From the NCBI GenBank assembly GCA_963816975.1, contig CAWFMD010000005.1:1-64000 (forward strand): a DNA stretch of 64,000 nucleotides, given 5' to 3'. Source of the stretch: DASRIA01 sp963816975 (lineage in GTDB: Bacteria > Actinomycetota > Thermoleophilia > Solirubrobacterales > JBBDJG01). Shown in pieces: positions 9,123-18,983 of this stretch; the stretch's first letter is position 1; every line of letters begins with the position of its first letter. The notes beneath the pieces were generated by a model. The model did not search any database, had not been told where the DNA came from, and saw only the letters and a program-made list of their open reading frames with translations. A program made the position numbers and the translations under genes.

Positions 9123-9674
9123 TCAGGCCGCCATCGCCCGCTTGTTCTTCGAGCCGAAGTTTGGCGTCTGGCTGTGGCAGTTGGGGCAGAGTAGCTGCAA
9201 GTTCTCGAGCCGGTTGTCGTGGCGATCACCGTTCACGTGGTGGAGGCACAGTGAGAGGGCTCGGTCGCGCCAGCGGCTGATACCGCAGTGCTCGCACTCG
9301 TTGCGCTTGATGCCGGCGGCGATAAGCCGCTGCTTGATGTTGTTGCGACATCTCGGCGTGGCAATCAGGAGCTCATCCAAAGGCATCGTCTGAGGTCTTG
9401 GGGTGATCGCTTCTCGCTTGACCGCGTACGCCCAGGCCCACCGTGAGAACCCGAACCGCTCGATGCATTCGAGAATCGAGCGGCCCTCGTCGTAATACTT
9501 CTGGATCGCGGGCCAGTCGTACCGCGCAGCACAACTGTCCTCCATCGAATAGCCGAGCTTGGCCTTGTGGTAGCAGACCGTCGACGCTTGGATCCCTAGG
9601 GTCCGGGCGATCTCGTTAGTCCCCACGCCGAACTCGAGCATCTCGCTCACCTTCTCGCGCGTCGTGTGGGCCAA
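9123..9674 (-). CDS. HNH endonuclease with N-terminal helix-turn-helix
   Basis: A 183-residue protein. Residues about 14-42 look like a helix-turn-helix (EIARTLGIQASTVCYHK). The C-terminal half is an HNH nuclease: Cys127/Cys130 and Cys163/Cys166 make the zinc knuckle around LHHVNGDRHDNRLENLQLL (catalytic His145/146, Asn in the second strand), followed by HSQT. It starts at TTG, with GGAGGA six bases upstream. The gene is divergent from tRNA-Gln, 22 bases away, and its stop lies next to the antiporter stop. Freestanding HNH genes of this type occur in phages and mobile elements, so this looks like an inserted selfish gene. No intron or intein host is visible. Confidence 0.85.
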   Translation of the reverse strand: MAHTTREKVSEMLEFGVGTNEIARTLGIQASTVCYHKAKLGYSMEDSCAARYDWPAIQKYYDEGRSILECIERFGFSRWAWAYAVKREAITPRPQTMPLDELLIATPRCRNNIKQRLIAAGIKRNECEHCGISRWRDRALSLCLHHVNGDRHDNRLENLQLLCPNCHSQTPNFGSKNKRAMAA

Positions 9675-9696
9675 TGGCTATCCTCCTTGATTGCCT

Positions 9697-9768
9697 TGCG
9701 GGGTCGTCTAGTCGGTAAGACGTCCGGCTCTGGACCGGAAAACCGGGGTTCGAGTCCCTGCCCCGCAG
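9697..9768 (+). tRNA. tRNA-Gln (anticodon CTG)
   Basis: The 72-base cloverleaf can be folded by eye. The acceptor stem TGCGGGG pairs with CCCCGCA, with discriminator G. The anticodon stem TCCGG/CCGGA is perfect around the loop CTCTGGA, giving anticodon CTG. The T arm has the loop TTCGAGT. A first base of T is typical of tRNA-Gln. No CCA is encoded directly after it. Confidence 0.95.
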
Positions 9769-9819
9769 CTTCGGTTCGTCAGAACCGTACACTTGGCCTC
9801 GGACAGAACGTATGTTCGC

Positions 9820-11623
9820 CTACGCCGCCGCCTGCCCGGCCCAGCTGCGGTACAGCCGTGCGTACGGCCCGCCCGCCTCGATCAGCTCGTCGTGCGAGCC
9901 GACCTCGACCACCTGACCGCCTTCGAGCACCGCGATGCGGTCCGCGTTCATGACGGTCGACAGTCTGTGCGCGATCACGATCGCGGTGCGGCCGGCGAGC
10001 AGCTTGCGCAGTCCCACCTCGATCGCGGCCTCGGCGTGCACGTCGACGTTCGCGGTCGCCTCGTCCAGCACCAGGATCCGCGGGTCGGCGATCAGCGCCC
10101 GCGCCAGCGCGACCAGCTGCCGCTGTCCGGCCGACAGCCGGCTGCCGCGCTCGCCCACCTCGGTCTCGTAGCCCTCGGGCAGCGCCTTGATGAAGTCGTG
10201 CGCGCCGACCGCCTTGGCCGCGCCGATCAACTCCAGCTCGCCGGCTCCCGGCCGCCCGAACTCGATGTTCTCGCGCACGGTGCCGGCGAACAGGAAGCCT
10301 TCCTGTGGCACGATCCCGAGCTGGCGGCGCAGGCTCGCCTGCGTGACCTCGCGCAGATCGCTGCCCGTCGACGCGCACGGCGCCCCGCTGCGGGTCGTAG
10401 AAGCGCGCCACGAGCTTCGCGAGGGTGGACTTCCCGGCGCCGGTCTCGCCCACCAGCGCGAGCGTCTCGCCCGCGCCGACGCTCAACGAGACGTCGCGCA
10501 GCGCCCACGCCGTCGCGACCTCCGCGTCATCGGGATCGCCGTAGCAGAACCACACGCCATCGAACTCGACGTCGCCGCGGATCGCGCCCAGCTCGCGCGC
10601 TCCGGGCGCGTCGCGCATGTCGGGCTCGGTGTCGAGCAGGTCGAAGATCTTGTCGATCGCGGCCATTCCCTGCTGGTAGGTGACGTAGAGGTTGGAGAGC
10701 TGCTGGATCGGGTCGAAGAAGCTCTGCAGGTATCCGACGAAGGCGACCAGCACGCCGATCGTGATCTGGCCGTCGATCGCCTGGTAGCCGCCGTACAGCA
10801 GGATCACCGCGGTGCCGATCGAGGAGAGGAACTCGACGCCCGGGGAAGTAGGTGGCGTTCAGCTGCACCGTGCGGTAGTTGGCCTGCGCGGTGCTCCTCG
10901 TTCAGCTCCGCGAAGCGCTCGACGTGGCGCGGCTCCTGGCCGAACGAGCCCGCACGATGCGCACGCCCGAAGCGTCTCCTGAGGTACGCGGTGACGTTCG
11001 CGATCTTCTCCCGCACCGCGCGGTAGGCGCCCGCCGAGAAGTAGCGGAACGCGACGCTGCCGATCGCCAGGAACGGGAGGGTGGCGACGAACACCACGAC
11101 CGCCAGCTCACGTCCAGCAGCAACAGGATCACGACGGTGCCGATCAGCGTCAGCGAGCTGGAGAACAGCGTCACGATGCCGTCCGTCACGAGCTGGTCCA
11201 GCGCCTGCACGTCATTGGTCAGACGGGAGATCAGCACGCCGGTCTTGCGGCGGCTGAAGAAGCCGATCGACTGGCGCTGGAGATGGGTGAAGATCCGCAG
11301 CCGCAGGTCCTGCAGCGCGCCGCTGGCCGACCCACCCGACGAGGTAGGTCTGGAGGTACGTCGCTCCCCAGTAAGCAGCGCGGAGCCGACGAAGGCGGCC
11401 ACGATCAGGTTCAGCGCCGCGAGGTCCCCGGGCGTGATGCCGTCGTCGATCGCCAGCTTCGCCAGGTATGGAGGGGCCAGGCTGGCGGCGGTAGCCAGCA
11501 CCAGGGCCCCGAACGCCACGATCACGCGCCGCGGTACGGGCGCAGCAGCTCGGCGACCCCCGCAGGCGCCGCGCGCCGCTCGCGGCCGCTCGATCCGACG
11601 GGCGGGCGCGGCAGCAGCCTCAT
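9820..11623 (-). pseudogene. ABC exporter half-transporter (TMD-NBD), frame broken many times
   Basis: The frames together encode one ABC exporter of about 600 residues (MsbA/MdlB-like): a six-helix membrane domain with QDLRLRIFTHLQRQSIGFF, then a nucleotide-binding domain. The NBD has Walker A GETGAGKST, the Q-loop PQEGFLFAGTVREN, the signature LSAGQRQLVALARAL, Walker B ILVLDEA and the H-loop IVIAHRLST. Homology is continuous, but the frame changes about nine times. Near 10370, for example, one extra G (GACGGGCAGC on the minus strand) breaks VDGSDLREV. The start ATG at 11623 would overlap the stop of the upstream half-transporter. Regular loss of frame with no loss of motifs suggests sequencing indels rather than decay. 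If intact, it pairs with the next gene as a heterodimer. Confidence 0.8.
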
Positions 11624-13420
11624 CAGCGTGCGGCCCCGACCGGCGTCAGCGTCCTGGTCGTCCGGCTCGCCGCCGTCGAGGCCGCTGAGCGCGGCCCCGA
11701 GGCGCGGCATGCCCTTGTCGACGATCTCCGCGTACAGCGCGCTGCCGTCGAGCAGCTGCTCGTGCGTGCCCTGTGCCGTCAGGCGGCCGCCCTCCAGCAC
11801 GATCACGCGGTCGGCCAGCGCGATCGTCGAGAGCCGGTGCGCGATCACGAGTGTCGTGCGGCCCTCCATCACCTCCCGCAGCGCGAACTTGATCTCGCGC
11901 TCGGTGGCCGCGTCGACGCTTGCGGTCGCGTCGTCGAGGACCAGGATCCGCGGGTCCGATGACGATCGCACGCGCGATCGCGATGCGCTGGCGCTGCCCG
12001 CCCGACAGCGTCAGGCCGCGCTCGCCGACGAGTGTGTCGTACCCGTCGGGGAGGCCATCGATGAACTCGTGGATCTGGCGCACGCTGCGCGGCTGTCGCG
12101 ACCTCGTCGAACGTCGCCTCGGGTCGCGCGTATGCGATGTTGTCGCGCACGTGGCGGAGAACAGGAAGCCGTCGTCGGGACCAGCGCGATCGCGTGGCGC
12201 AGCTCCGCGGGATCCAGATCGGCGCACGTCCACGCCGTCGATCGCGATCGCTCCCCCGGTGACGTCGTAGAGGCGCGCAACGGCGGCCACCAGCGTGGTC
12301 TTCCCCGACCCCGTGCGGGCCGACGATCGCGAGGGTCTCGCCGGGGGCGACGTCGAGGGTCACGTCCGCCAGCGCCGGGCGGCCCGCCTCGTAGGCGAGC
12401 GTGGCGTCGCGCAGCGGATGCGCCCGCCGCCCGGGGGCAGCGGCTGCGGGTCCCGCGGCACCTCCAGGCGCGGGGCGCGGTCGAGGAACTCGAACACGCG
12501 GTTTCCCGACGGCCACCGCGCGCTGGGCCATCCCGAGCGCGATGCCGAGCATCCGCATCGGGAACATCAGCATCAGCAGGTAGGTGTTGAAGGTGACGAA
12601 CTCGCCCAGGTTGATCGTGCCGTCCACGACCAGGCGGCCCCCGACCAGCAGCACCGCGGCCAGCCCGAGGTTCGGCAGGAACGAGATCATCGGGTTGTAG
12701 AAGGCGCGCAGCCGGGTCGAGAACATGCTCTGGTCGAACACCCGGCCGACCCGGTGCGTGAAGCTCGCATGGCGCTCCGTGCTCGCGCGCGAAGGCCTTC
12801 ACGACGCGGATGCCGGAGATGCTCTCCTCCGCCTCCGCGGTCAGCTCCGCGATCCGCTGCTGCACCTCCTGCAGCGCGGGCCGGGAATGGCGCCCGTAGC
12901 GCGCGGCCGCGAGGATCACGAGCGGCACGGGCGCGAGCGTGATCGCGGCCAGCGACGGCTGGAGCACGAACATCACCGCGGCCGCCAGCAGGATCGTGAG
13001 GAAGTTCTGGAGGATGAAGATCAGGCCGTAGCCGAGGAAGAACCGCACCGATTGCAGGTCGACGGTCGCGCGCGACATCAGCTGCCCGGTCTGCTGGCGG
13101 TCGAAGAAGCCCAGCTCGAGCGACTGGAGATGCCGGTACAGGCGGTTGCGCAGGTCGTACTCGACGCCCAGCGACACCTTCCCGGAGATCAGCCGGCGCG
13201 GGACGGCCAGCGCGAGCCGCAGGACCCCGGCGCCGACGATCGCCAGCGACAGCGGCAGCACCAGGTCGCGATCGCCGCGATCGATCGCGTCGACGACCTC
13301 GCCCAGCAGCAGGGGGATCGCGACCGTGCCCGCGACCGCCAGGCAGCTGAGCACCAGCGACCACACCGACCCCCGCAGGTGGGGGCGCAGGAAGCCGAGC
13401 ATGCGCACGAAGCTCCTCAC
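11623..13420 (-). pseudogene. ABC exporter half-transporter (TMD-NBD), frameshifted, partner of the downstream gene
   Basis: Begins at GTG 13420. The first ~215 residues are intact: MLGFLRPHLRGSVWSLVLS, the membrane helices, then ELGFFDRQQTGQLMSRATVD. After FAREH (about 12790) the frame shifts repeatedly, but later pieces give the rest: MISFLPNLGLAAVLLVGG, a degraded Walker A near 12310, LSGGQRQRIAIARAI, ILVLDDATASVD and LVIAHRLSTIALADR. A one-base loss in the CGGGG run near 11635 would put the stop at TGATG, overlapping the next start. The pair looks like a heterodimeric multidrug/lipid exporter operon. A palindrome and a divergent promoter lie just upstream. Confidence 0.8.
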
Positions 13421-13432
13421 CGGAAAGAGCTT

Positions 13433-13449
13433 ACTTCAGTAAGTGAAGT
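13433..13449. promoter_or_regulatory. Possible operator palindrome upstream of the ABC genes
   Basis: The inverted repeat ACTTCA-gtaag-TGAAGT, in an unusually AT-rich patch, overlaps a second small palindrome TTAC-ttca-GTAA. It lies 13-29 bases before the first ABC exporter start, where a TetR- or MarR-type repressor would be expected to bind. No regulator gene is adjacent. Confidence 0.3.
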
Positions 13450-13474
13450 CCCAGGGCGGGCCGAGTAGAGCATG

Positions 13475-13502
13475 TTGACCGGGCCAGGGGGCTGAGTAGG
13501 AT
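13475..13502 (+). promoter_or_regulatory. Sigma70-type promoter for the TolB-like gene
   Basis: TTGACC (13475-13480), a 16-base spacer and TAGGAT (13497-13502). It is followed by a purine-rich GAGGGGAGA ribosome site and a GTG start at 13536. Confidence 0.5.
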
Positions 13503-13535
13503 CTCAGCTCAAGGTCCGAACGAGGGGAGACGGTT

Positions 13536-15049
13536 GTGAAGCGCCTTACGTTGGCAGTGCTCTCGATCCTGTTGCTGGCGCCTGCCACGGGCGACGCAGC
13601 CTTCCCCGGCGCGAACGGCAAGATCGCGTTCGAGCGCGGCGGCGACATCTGGACGATGGAACCGGACGGCACGGGGCAGGTGAACCTCGACGAGCACCGC
13701 CGCGGCCGAGCGCAATCCAGCCTGGTCCCCGGACGGCAACCGGATCGCGTTCGACTGCGAATGCCTCTGGTCCGATCCAGGTCTACGTGATGCTTGCCGA
13801 CGGGACCGGCGCGACCATGGTCACCGGGAGTGCACCCTGCTGCCCCGGCGGACTGGAGCCGGCGATGGTCGCCCGACGGTAACAAGCTCGTGTATCACGG
13901 CGGCGACGACCAACTCGCAACGATCAACGTCGATGGCACGGGCCGCACCCCGATCTACACGGCGACTCATCCGTACGGAGGGCCAGGTCTGAAGGACCCG
14001 GAGTGGTCGCCGGACGGTTCCTTGATTGCATTTCAGGGCGAGGGGGCGGGAGGAAACTGCTATTGGGGGATAGCCGTGATCGTTCCTGACGGGACCGGGT
14101 TCGACTCCCGACGCACTGCCAGGACTTCGCCGCGAATCGCTTGCCCGACGTGGTCTCCCCGATGCGGCGCGCATCGGGTTCTCGAGCGATGAGCAGTGCG
14201 GCGGCTTCTGCGCGCCCGACCCTCAGCGTGATCGACCGGGACGGCACCGGCCGGGTCACCTATACGGCTGTTCAGCCGTACGAGCCCGCCTGGTCGCCGG
14301 ACGGAGCGAGGATTGCGTTCCAGGATGCGGTAGCGGCCGCATCAGGACAGCGAACCCAGACGGGACGGCCGTCGTCGACCTCACGGATGGATTCTCGCCC
14401 GACTGGCAACCGATCCCGATCAACTCCTACGCCCGCCCCAAGGGCGCGACCCCGGTGCGCGTGTCGCTGACCACCGCCTATGACCCGTGCACCGCGCCGG
14501 ACCGCACGCACGGGCCGCCGCTCGCCTTCAGCTCCTGCTCCAACCCGCACAAGACCTCGGCATATCTGACGGTCGGCACCGCCGACGCCAACGGCAAACC
14601 GCCCCTCAACGAGGGCGATTTGAAGCTCTCCACGCTGGTGGGTGCACCGGGCGGCCCCGACGACGCCGACATGCGGCTCGAGCTGTTCATGGACGACGTG
14701 TTCACCAACGCGCTGGACGACTACACGCGGCGAGATCAGAGCGCACGTGACGATGCGCATCACCGACAAGGACAACACGCCGCACCCCGGCGGCCCCGGC
14801 GCCGCCACCACGACCGCGATCCCGCTGGACGTGATCGCCGCCTGCACGCCGGTCGCCGACCCACGTGAGGGATCCACCTGCGCCGCGACCACCACCGCCG
14901 ACGCGCTTGCGCCCGGCACCGTCAAGGAGGGCCGGCGCACGATCTGGCAGCTGGGCCGCGTCGAGCTCTACGACGGCGGCCTCGACGAGGACGCCGACAC
15001 ACCCGCCGGCGACACGCTGTTCGCGACGCAGGGGCTCTTCATTCCGTAG
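13536..15049 (+). pseudogene. Secreted TolB/WD40-like propeller protein with a conserved C-terminal module, frameshifted
   Basis: The N-terminus is a signal peptide (MKRLTLAVLSILLLAPATGDA) followed by the PD40-type motif FPGANGKIAFERGGDIWTM. Later frames give more TolB-like blades: WSPDGNKLVYHGGDD, EWSPDGSLIAFQGEG and WSPDGARIAFQD. From about 14428 a further ~200-residue region begins YARPKGATP. It contains RTHGPPLAF and ends in a DGG-D-DADTPAG-LFATQG motif before FIP-stop. This tail is shared with the propeller protein at 40588-43167. The frame breaks about four to five times (near 13720, 13800, 14110, 14350 and 14740), yet conserved text continues across each break. I read it as one gene with indels. 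Confidence 0.7.
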
Positions 15050-15082
15050 CGCCCGGCCGCCAGGGCTACCCTTCGGGGCCCG

Positions 15083-16522
15083 ATGCGGGCGCTCCTCCGT
15101 ACCCACTGGCTGATCGTCATCGTCCTCGCCGTCGCCGCCGTCGTGCGGATCGGCGTGGCGATCGCGTACTGGCCGGCCGTGTTCTTCGGTGACTCGTGGG
15201 TGTATCTGAACCTCGCCTTCGAGGGCGGCTTCGCGCCCGACCGGCCAAGCGGCTACCCGCAGGCGATCCACCTGCTGTCGGTGTTCGGCCGTGACCTCGG
15301 GACGATCACGATCGCGCAGCACGTCGCGGGACTCGTGACCGGCGTGCTCGTGTACGTGCTGATGCTGCGGGTGCGGCTCCCGCGCTGGCTCGCCACGCTC
15401 GGCGCTGCGGTCGTGGTGCTCGATGCCTACGCGATCGCGCTCGAGCAGCAGGTGCTGGCGGAGGCGTTCTTCACGCTCGCGCTCGTCGCCTCGTTCTTCT
15501 TCGTCATCGGCCGCGACCGCGCACCTGCGTCACTGGCCGCGGGCGGCCTGCTGCTTGCGCTTGCGGCGACGATGCGCACGGCAGCGTTGTTCGCGATCCC
15601 GGTGTGGCTCGCGTACGTGCTCTGGTCGCACCGCGCGATGCGGCTGATCGCGCCGGCGGTGATCGCGCTCATCGTCCCACTGCTGGCCTACTCGGCGTGG
15701 CACGCCGCGGACACGGGGCGCTTCGGACTCACGCAGGCCGATGGCTGGTTCCTGTACGGCCGGGTGGGGGAGATCGCCGACTGCGGCACGGCCGACATCC
15801 CGCGCGATGCCCGCGTGTTGTGCGCCCGCACCGCGCGCGACCGTCGCGAGGGCGCGGCCTACCACATCTGGAACGCCGACGGCCCGGCGCGGCGCGTGTT
15901 CGGCGGGATCAGCCGCGACCCGCAGGTCCAGGCGCGCTCCAATCGGATCCTGCGCGACTTCGCGGTCGCGATCATCCGCGACCGGCCGGGCCGCTACGCG
16001 GACGTGGTGTGGGACGACTTCACACGCTACTTCGACGGCGGCGCCGCCTCCCGCGGCAACTCCGACCTGGCCGTGCAGCTGCCGCAGTTCGGGCGGCTGG
16101 TCGGCAACAACGAGGTCGCGCGTGACCGCTGGTTCCCCGGCTTCGTGCCGCACGTGCGCCCGCCGGCGCAGCGCATGCGCGACTACCACCAGGCCGTGCA
16201 CACGCCGCGGCCGCTGATGGGCGCACTCGCGCTCGCGGCAGTTGCCGCGCTGCTTGCGTCGGCCGCGGCGGGGCTCCTGCGCCACACCCCGATGCCGCGC
16301 CGCCGGGAGGTGTTCCTGCTGAGCGGCGCGGCGCTCGCGATGCTGCTCGGCACGGCCGCCACCTCCGAGTTCGTGCTGCGGTATCTGATCCCGGTGGTGC
16401 CGTTGCTGGTGTGCGGCGGCGCGGCCGCGTGCGCCGACCTGGCGGCGGCGGTGGCGCGGCTCGTCGTGCGCTTCGCGCCCGGCAGAGCCGCCGAGCCCGC
16501 CGCCGGCTGGCCGCGCCCCTAG
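15083..16522 (+). CDS. Polytopic membrane protein, probable GT-C type glycosyltransferase
   Basis: A 479-residue membrane protein with about 10 hydrophobic helices. The first loop after helix 1 contains FFGDSWVYLNLAFEGG, and GYPQAIHLLSVFG follows. An acidic D after the first helix and a hydrophilic C-terminal-side loop are the pattern of GT-C (ArnT/PMT-like) enzymes, which move sugars from polyprenyl phosphates on the outer face of the membrane. A large hydrophilic domain lies at about residues 215-380. The assignment rests on architecture only. The stop codon overlaps that of the convergent zinc-ribbon gene. Confidence 0.6.
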   Translation: MRALLRTHWLIVIVLAVAAVVRIGVAIAYWPAVFFGDSWVYLNLAFEGGFAPDRPSGYPQAIHLLSVFGRDLGTITIAQHVAGLVTGVLVYVLMLRVRLPRWLATLGAAVVVLDAYAIALEQQVLAEAFFTLALVASFFFVIGRDRAPASLAAGGLLLALAATMRTAALFAIPVWLAYVLWSHRAMRLIAPAVIALIVPLLAYSAWHAADTGRFGLTQADGWFLYGRVGEIADCGTADIPRDARVLCARTARDRREGAAYHIWNADGPARRVFGGISRDPQVQARSNRILRDFAVAIIRDRPGRYADVVWDDFTRYFDGGAASRGNSDLAVQLPQFGRLVGNNEVARDRWFPGFVPHVRPPAQRMRDYHQAVHTPRPLMGALALAAVAALLASAAAGLLRHTPMPRRREVFLLSGAALAMLLGTAATSEFVLRYLIPVVPLLVCGGAAACADLAAAVARLVVRFAPGRAAEPAAGWPRP

Positions 16523-16770
16523 CGCGGGTCGAAGAAGAGCACCGCGCCGATCACGACCATCGTCGCGGCGATCGCGTTGAGCGCCGTCGAGAGATCCCCG
16601 ACCAGCAGGATCAGCGTGCCCGTCACGAACAGCGGGAAGCCCGCGCCCATCGCGAGGCCGGCCGGCTTCGGGCTCGACTGCTCGGGGAACCGGTAGCGGC
16701 AACCGCGGCAGCGCGCGGCGCGCTCACGTGCCTGGCGGCCGCAGCGGGGACACGTTTTTCTGATGGCCAC
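16519..16770 (-). CDS. Small zinc-ribbon membrane protein
   Basis: An 83-residue protein. Residues 8-28 are a rubredoxin-like zinc knuckle (CPRCGRQARERAARCRGCRY, with two CxxC pairs). Two hydrophobic helices follow (GFPLFVTGTLILLVGDL and AIAATMVVIGAVLFF). No function is known. The last bases overlap the end of the convergent gene. Confidence 0.75.
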   Translation of the reverse strand: MAIRKTCPRCGRQARERAARCRGCRYRFPEQSSPKPAGLAMGAGFPLFVTGTLILLVGDLSTALNAIAATMVVIGAVLFFDPR

Positions 16771-16832
16771 GTCCGTTCTCCTCCGGCCTCGATTCTGGCA
16801 GCGAGCGGGTCTGACAGCGGCGCACCGGCACT

Positions 16833-17255
16833 ATGATCGACGGGTGGATGTCCCGTACGGTCAAGCAGACCGGCCTCGTCGCGCTGATGGTGCTGGGCGG
16901 GCTGATGCTGTGGTTCGGCAACCCGGTGATCTGGCTCTGGATCGGCTCGCAGATGTCCGAGGCGCAGCGCGCCAGCATGGGCCCCTACGCGGTCGTGGCG
17001 CTCGGCATTCTCGCCTCCACGATCGCCGTCTCCTGGGCCCTGGCGCGGATTCACCGGCGCTACCAAGAGGTCAGCGGCCGGATCCCGACCGTGCGCGTCC
17101 GCCTGCCCTGGATGCGCAGCCTGCGCGGGGACGCGGACTCGCGGCCGGAGGTGACGGTGCTGGACGTGGTGGTCGTGTCGACGGCGCTGCTCGGCATCGT
17201 GGTGGCGTTGCTGTGGTTCCTCGTGCTGGCCGGATCTCCACTGCCAAGCGCCTGA
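16833..17255 (+). CDS. Conserved membrane protein of unknown function
   Basis: A 140-residue protein with three predicted helices: TGLVALMVLGGLMLWFGNP, YAVVALGILASTIAVSWALA and VVVSTALLGIVVALLWFLVL. A basic cytoplasmic loop lies between helices 2 and 3. I recognise no family. It is divergent from the zinc-ribbon protein and overlaps the start of the next lipoprotein gene, so it is probably co-transcribed with that gene. Confidence 0.65.
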   Translation: MIDGWMSRTVKQTGLVALMVLGGLMLWFGNPVIWLWIGSQMSEAQRASMGPYAVVALGILASTIAVSWALARIHRRYQEVSGRIPTVRVRLPWMRSLRGDADSRPEVTVLDVVVVSTALLGIVVALLWFLVLAGSPLPSA

Positions 17256-17722
17256 TCGCCCACGCGGCGGCCGCCGCCATGTTCGTGATGGTGCTCGGCC
17301 TGGCCGCCTGCGGCGGTGACGGGGGCGGAAACGGCGATTCGGCGCAAAACCAGGATGGCGGGGCCGCCGAGACCCCGCTCTCGGACGAGCAGCTCGGCAA
17401 GGGCGCGCCGCAGGGCGCGACCGGCGCCACGGAGCTGCAGCTCGACACGCAGACCCCGGCCCGGCGCTTGACCAAGCGTGAGCGCGAGCTGTTGCAGGCG
17501 GCGCCGATGCCGCAGGCCGACGTGAAGAAGTTCGAGCGCCAGATCTACGAGTCGTCTCGCTTCTTCTGCAAGGAGGCCGGGATCGAGGGGATGCGCCGCG
17601 AGTACAGCATCAAGAGCTCCGACCCCAAGGACATCGCGCAGGAGGCGGCGCGCCGCACCTATGGCCGCGGGGGCGCCGAGGCCGTGTACTCCGGCTGTCT
17701 GGCGGGGCTTACGGGGGAGTAG
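17213..17722 (+). CDS. Putative lipoprotein
   Basis: A 169-residue protein with a basic/hydrophobic N-terminus and the lipobox LGLAAC, followed by a Gly/Asp/Asn-rich linker (CGGDGGGNGDSAQNQDGG). The mature part is helical and charged (LTKRERELLQAAPMPQADV, then ESSRFFCKEAGIEGMRREY), with two Cys that could pair. The start is uncertain. GTG 17213 gives a positively charged n-region; ATG 17280 would start inside the hydrophobic part. No function recognised. Confidence 0.65.
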   Translation: MVPRAGRISTAKRLIAHAAAAAMFVMVLGLAACGGDGGGNGDSAQNQDGGAAETPLSDEQLGKGAPQGATGATELQLDTQTPARRLTKRERELLQAAPMPQADVKKFERQIYESSRFFCKEAGIEGMRREYSIKSSDPKDIAQEAARRTYGRGGAEAVYSGCLAGLTGE

Positions 17723-17827
17723 CGGCGGCTCGCCGCGATCGGTCCGACCGGGCGGCTACTTTCACCGCGGAATCCACCACGCGCCTCGGCGCAGGATGCG
17801 CCGGGGCGCTGCAGAAAGCCACGCCCC

Positions 17828-17902
17828 ATGGTTCTTTCTCGCATCGCATTCGGCTACTTCGCACTGATGCTCGTCTTGGCGCTGGTGCTCCCCGGGCACT
17901 GA
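17828..17902 (+). CDS. Possible 24-residue single-span peptide
   Basis: ATG to TGA encodes one hydrophobic segment (MVLSRIAFGYFALMLVLALV, then LPGH). It lies in the gap between two convergent genes. Its last bases form the hairpin CCGGGC-actga-GCCCGG, which could end transcription. It is small and has no clear ribosome site, so this is a weak call. Confidence 0.2.
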   Translation: MVLSRIAFGYFALMLVLALVLPGH

Positions 17903-17933
17903 GCCCGGTGAGCGCTGCCGTCGATGCGGCGGC

Positions 17934-18872
17934 TCAGGGCTCGACGCGCACGACCTCGTTGGCCATCGAGGCGGCTACCCACACCGAACCGAAGCCGACG
18001 GCGACGTCCGTGAGCCCGGTGCCCAGCTTCAGTGCATCGCCGTCGATTGCGTTGCGCGCGGGGTCGATCCGCACCAGCGTGCCGTCCTGGGAGTTGACCA
18101 CCCAGACGTAGCCCAGCCCGGTCTCGACGTCGGCTGGGGCGGCGCCGATCCCGGTCACCGTGGCGCTCACCCGGCCGCTGCGGGGGTCGATCCTGGTCAC
18201 GGAGTCGTCGCCGGAGTTCGCGACCCACACGGCCCCCTCGCCGACCGCGATTCCGGCGGGCGCGCGCCCGACCCGGATCGGTTCCCCGCTGGGCCGAGCG
18301 TCCCTGGGGCGGACGCGCGTCACCGTGTTGTCGCCGAGGTTCGCAACCCAGACGGAGCCCGCGCCCGTGGCGACCGCGGATGGCTGCAATCCGACGCGCG
18401 CGCGCCGCGTCACCCGCATGCGGCGCGGGTCGACCCGCGCCACTGCCTCGCCGGTGGCGCTGACCACCCACACGGCGCCCTCACCGACGGCGGCGTCGGA
18501 GGGTCCCGCACCCGGGATCCGCCGGGTCCGCCGCTTGGTCGTGCGCGGGTCGAAGCGCACGAGGGCCTCGTCGAGCGCGGCGGTGGACCATACGAATCCG
18601 GCACCGAGCGCCAGCCCGAGCCCACCTTCCCCGACGTCGGGCGGCGAGGGCAGGACGGTGCGGTTGCGCTCGGGGTCGATCTTCTGGATGGCCTCGTTGT
18701 TCACGAGCCAGACCGCGCCGTAGCCGACCGCGACGTCGCTCGGAGCCTCTCCCACCTCGATGCGCTCGGCGACCCGAGGGCCCTCGTCCCCGCCGCCACA
18801 CCCGGCGACCGCCACCGCGGTGACCAGCGCCGCGCTGGCGAACAGCGCGATCGCCGGCGCCCGCGAGCACAT
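17934..18872 (-). CDS. Beta-propeller lipoprotein (Vgb/YVTN-like repeats)
   Basis: A 312-residue lipoprotein: signal peptide with lipobox VAVAGC, then about six or seven blades of ~42 residues. Each blade carries the phrase G-x-AP-x-D/G-x-AVG-x-GAVWV, as in GEGAVWVANSGDDSVTRIDP and GLGYVWVVNSQDGTLVRIDP. Such repeats resemble virginiamycin B lyase and NHL/YVTN proteins and usually mediate binding rather than catalysis. ATG 18872 was preferred to an upstream GTG (18908). The gene is divergent from the secreted beta-helix gene and probably acts at the cell surface. Confidence 0.8.
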   Translation of the reverse strand: MCSRAPAIALFASAALVTAVAVAGCGGGDEGPRVAERIEVGEAPSDVAVGYGAVWLVNNEAIQKIDPERNRTVLPSPPDVGEGGLGLALGAGFVWSTAALDEALVRFDPRTTKRRTRRIPGAGPSDAAVGEGAVWVVSATGEAVARVDPRRMRVTRRARVGLQPSAVATGAGSVWVANLGDNTVTRVRPRDARPSGEPIRVGRAPAGIAVGEGAVWVANSGDDSVTRIDPRSGRVSATVTGIGAAPADVETGLGYVWVVNSQDGTLVRIDPARNAIDGDALKLGTGLTDVAVGFGSVWVAASMANEVVRVEP

Positions 18873-18983
18873 CGCCCGCAATCTCGGACCGCGCCGCCCG
18901 CGACTCACGATTCCGCGCCTGAGCAGCGTTTCACGGTTAGGATTAACGCAGGTTTGTCGAAGCACGGAAGGGAGTCCTGCGCT

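Noticed and set aside
9771..9787. CGGTTC-gtca-GAACCG hairpin after tRNA-Gln as a terminator
   Set aside because: Six-base stem only and no T run; it may be chance.
15083..16522. Assigning a specific mannosyl- or arabinosyltransferase function
   Set aside because: Only the membrane layout and one early acidic loop support it; no signature motif is visible.
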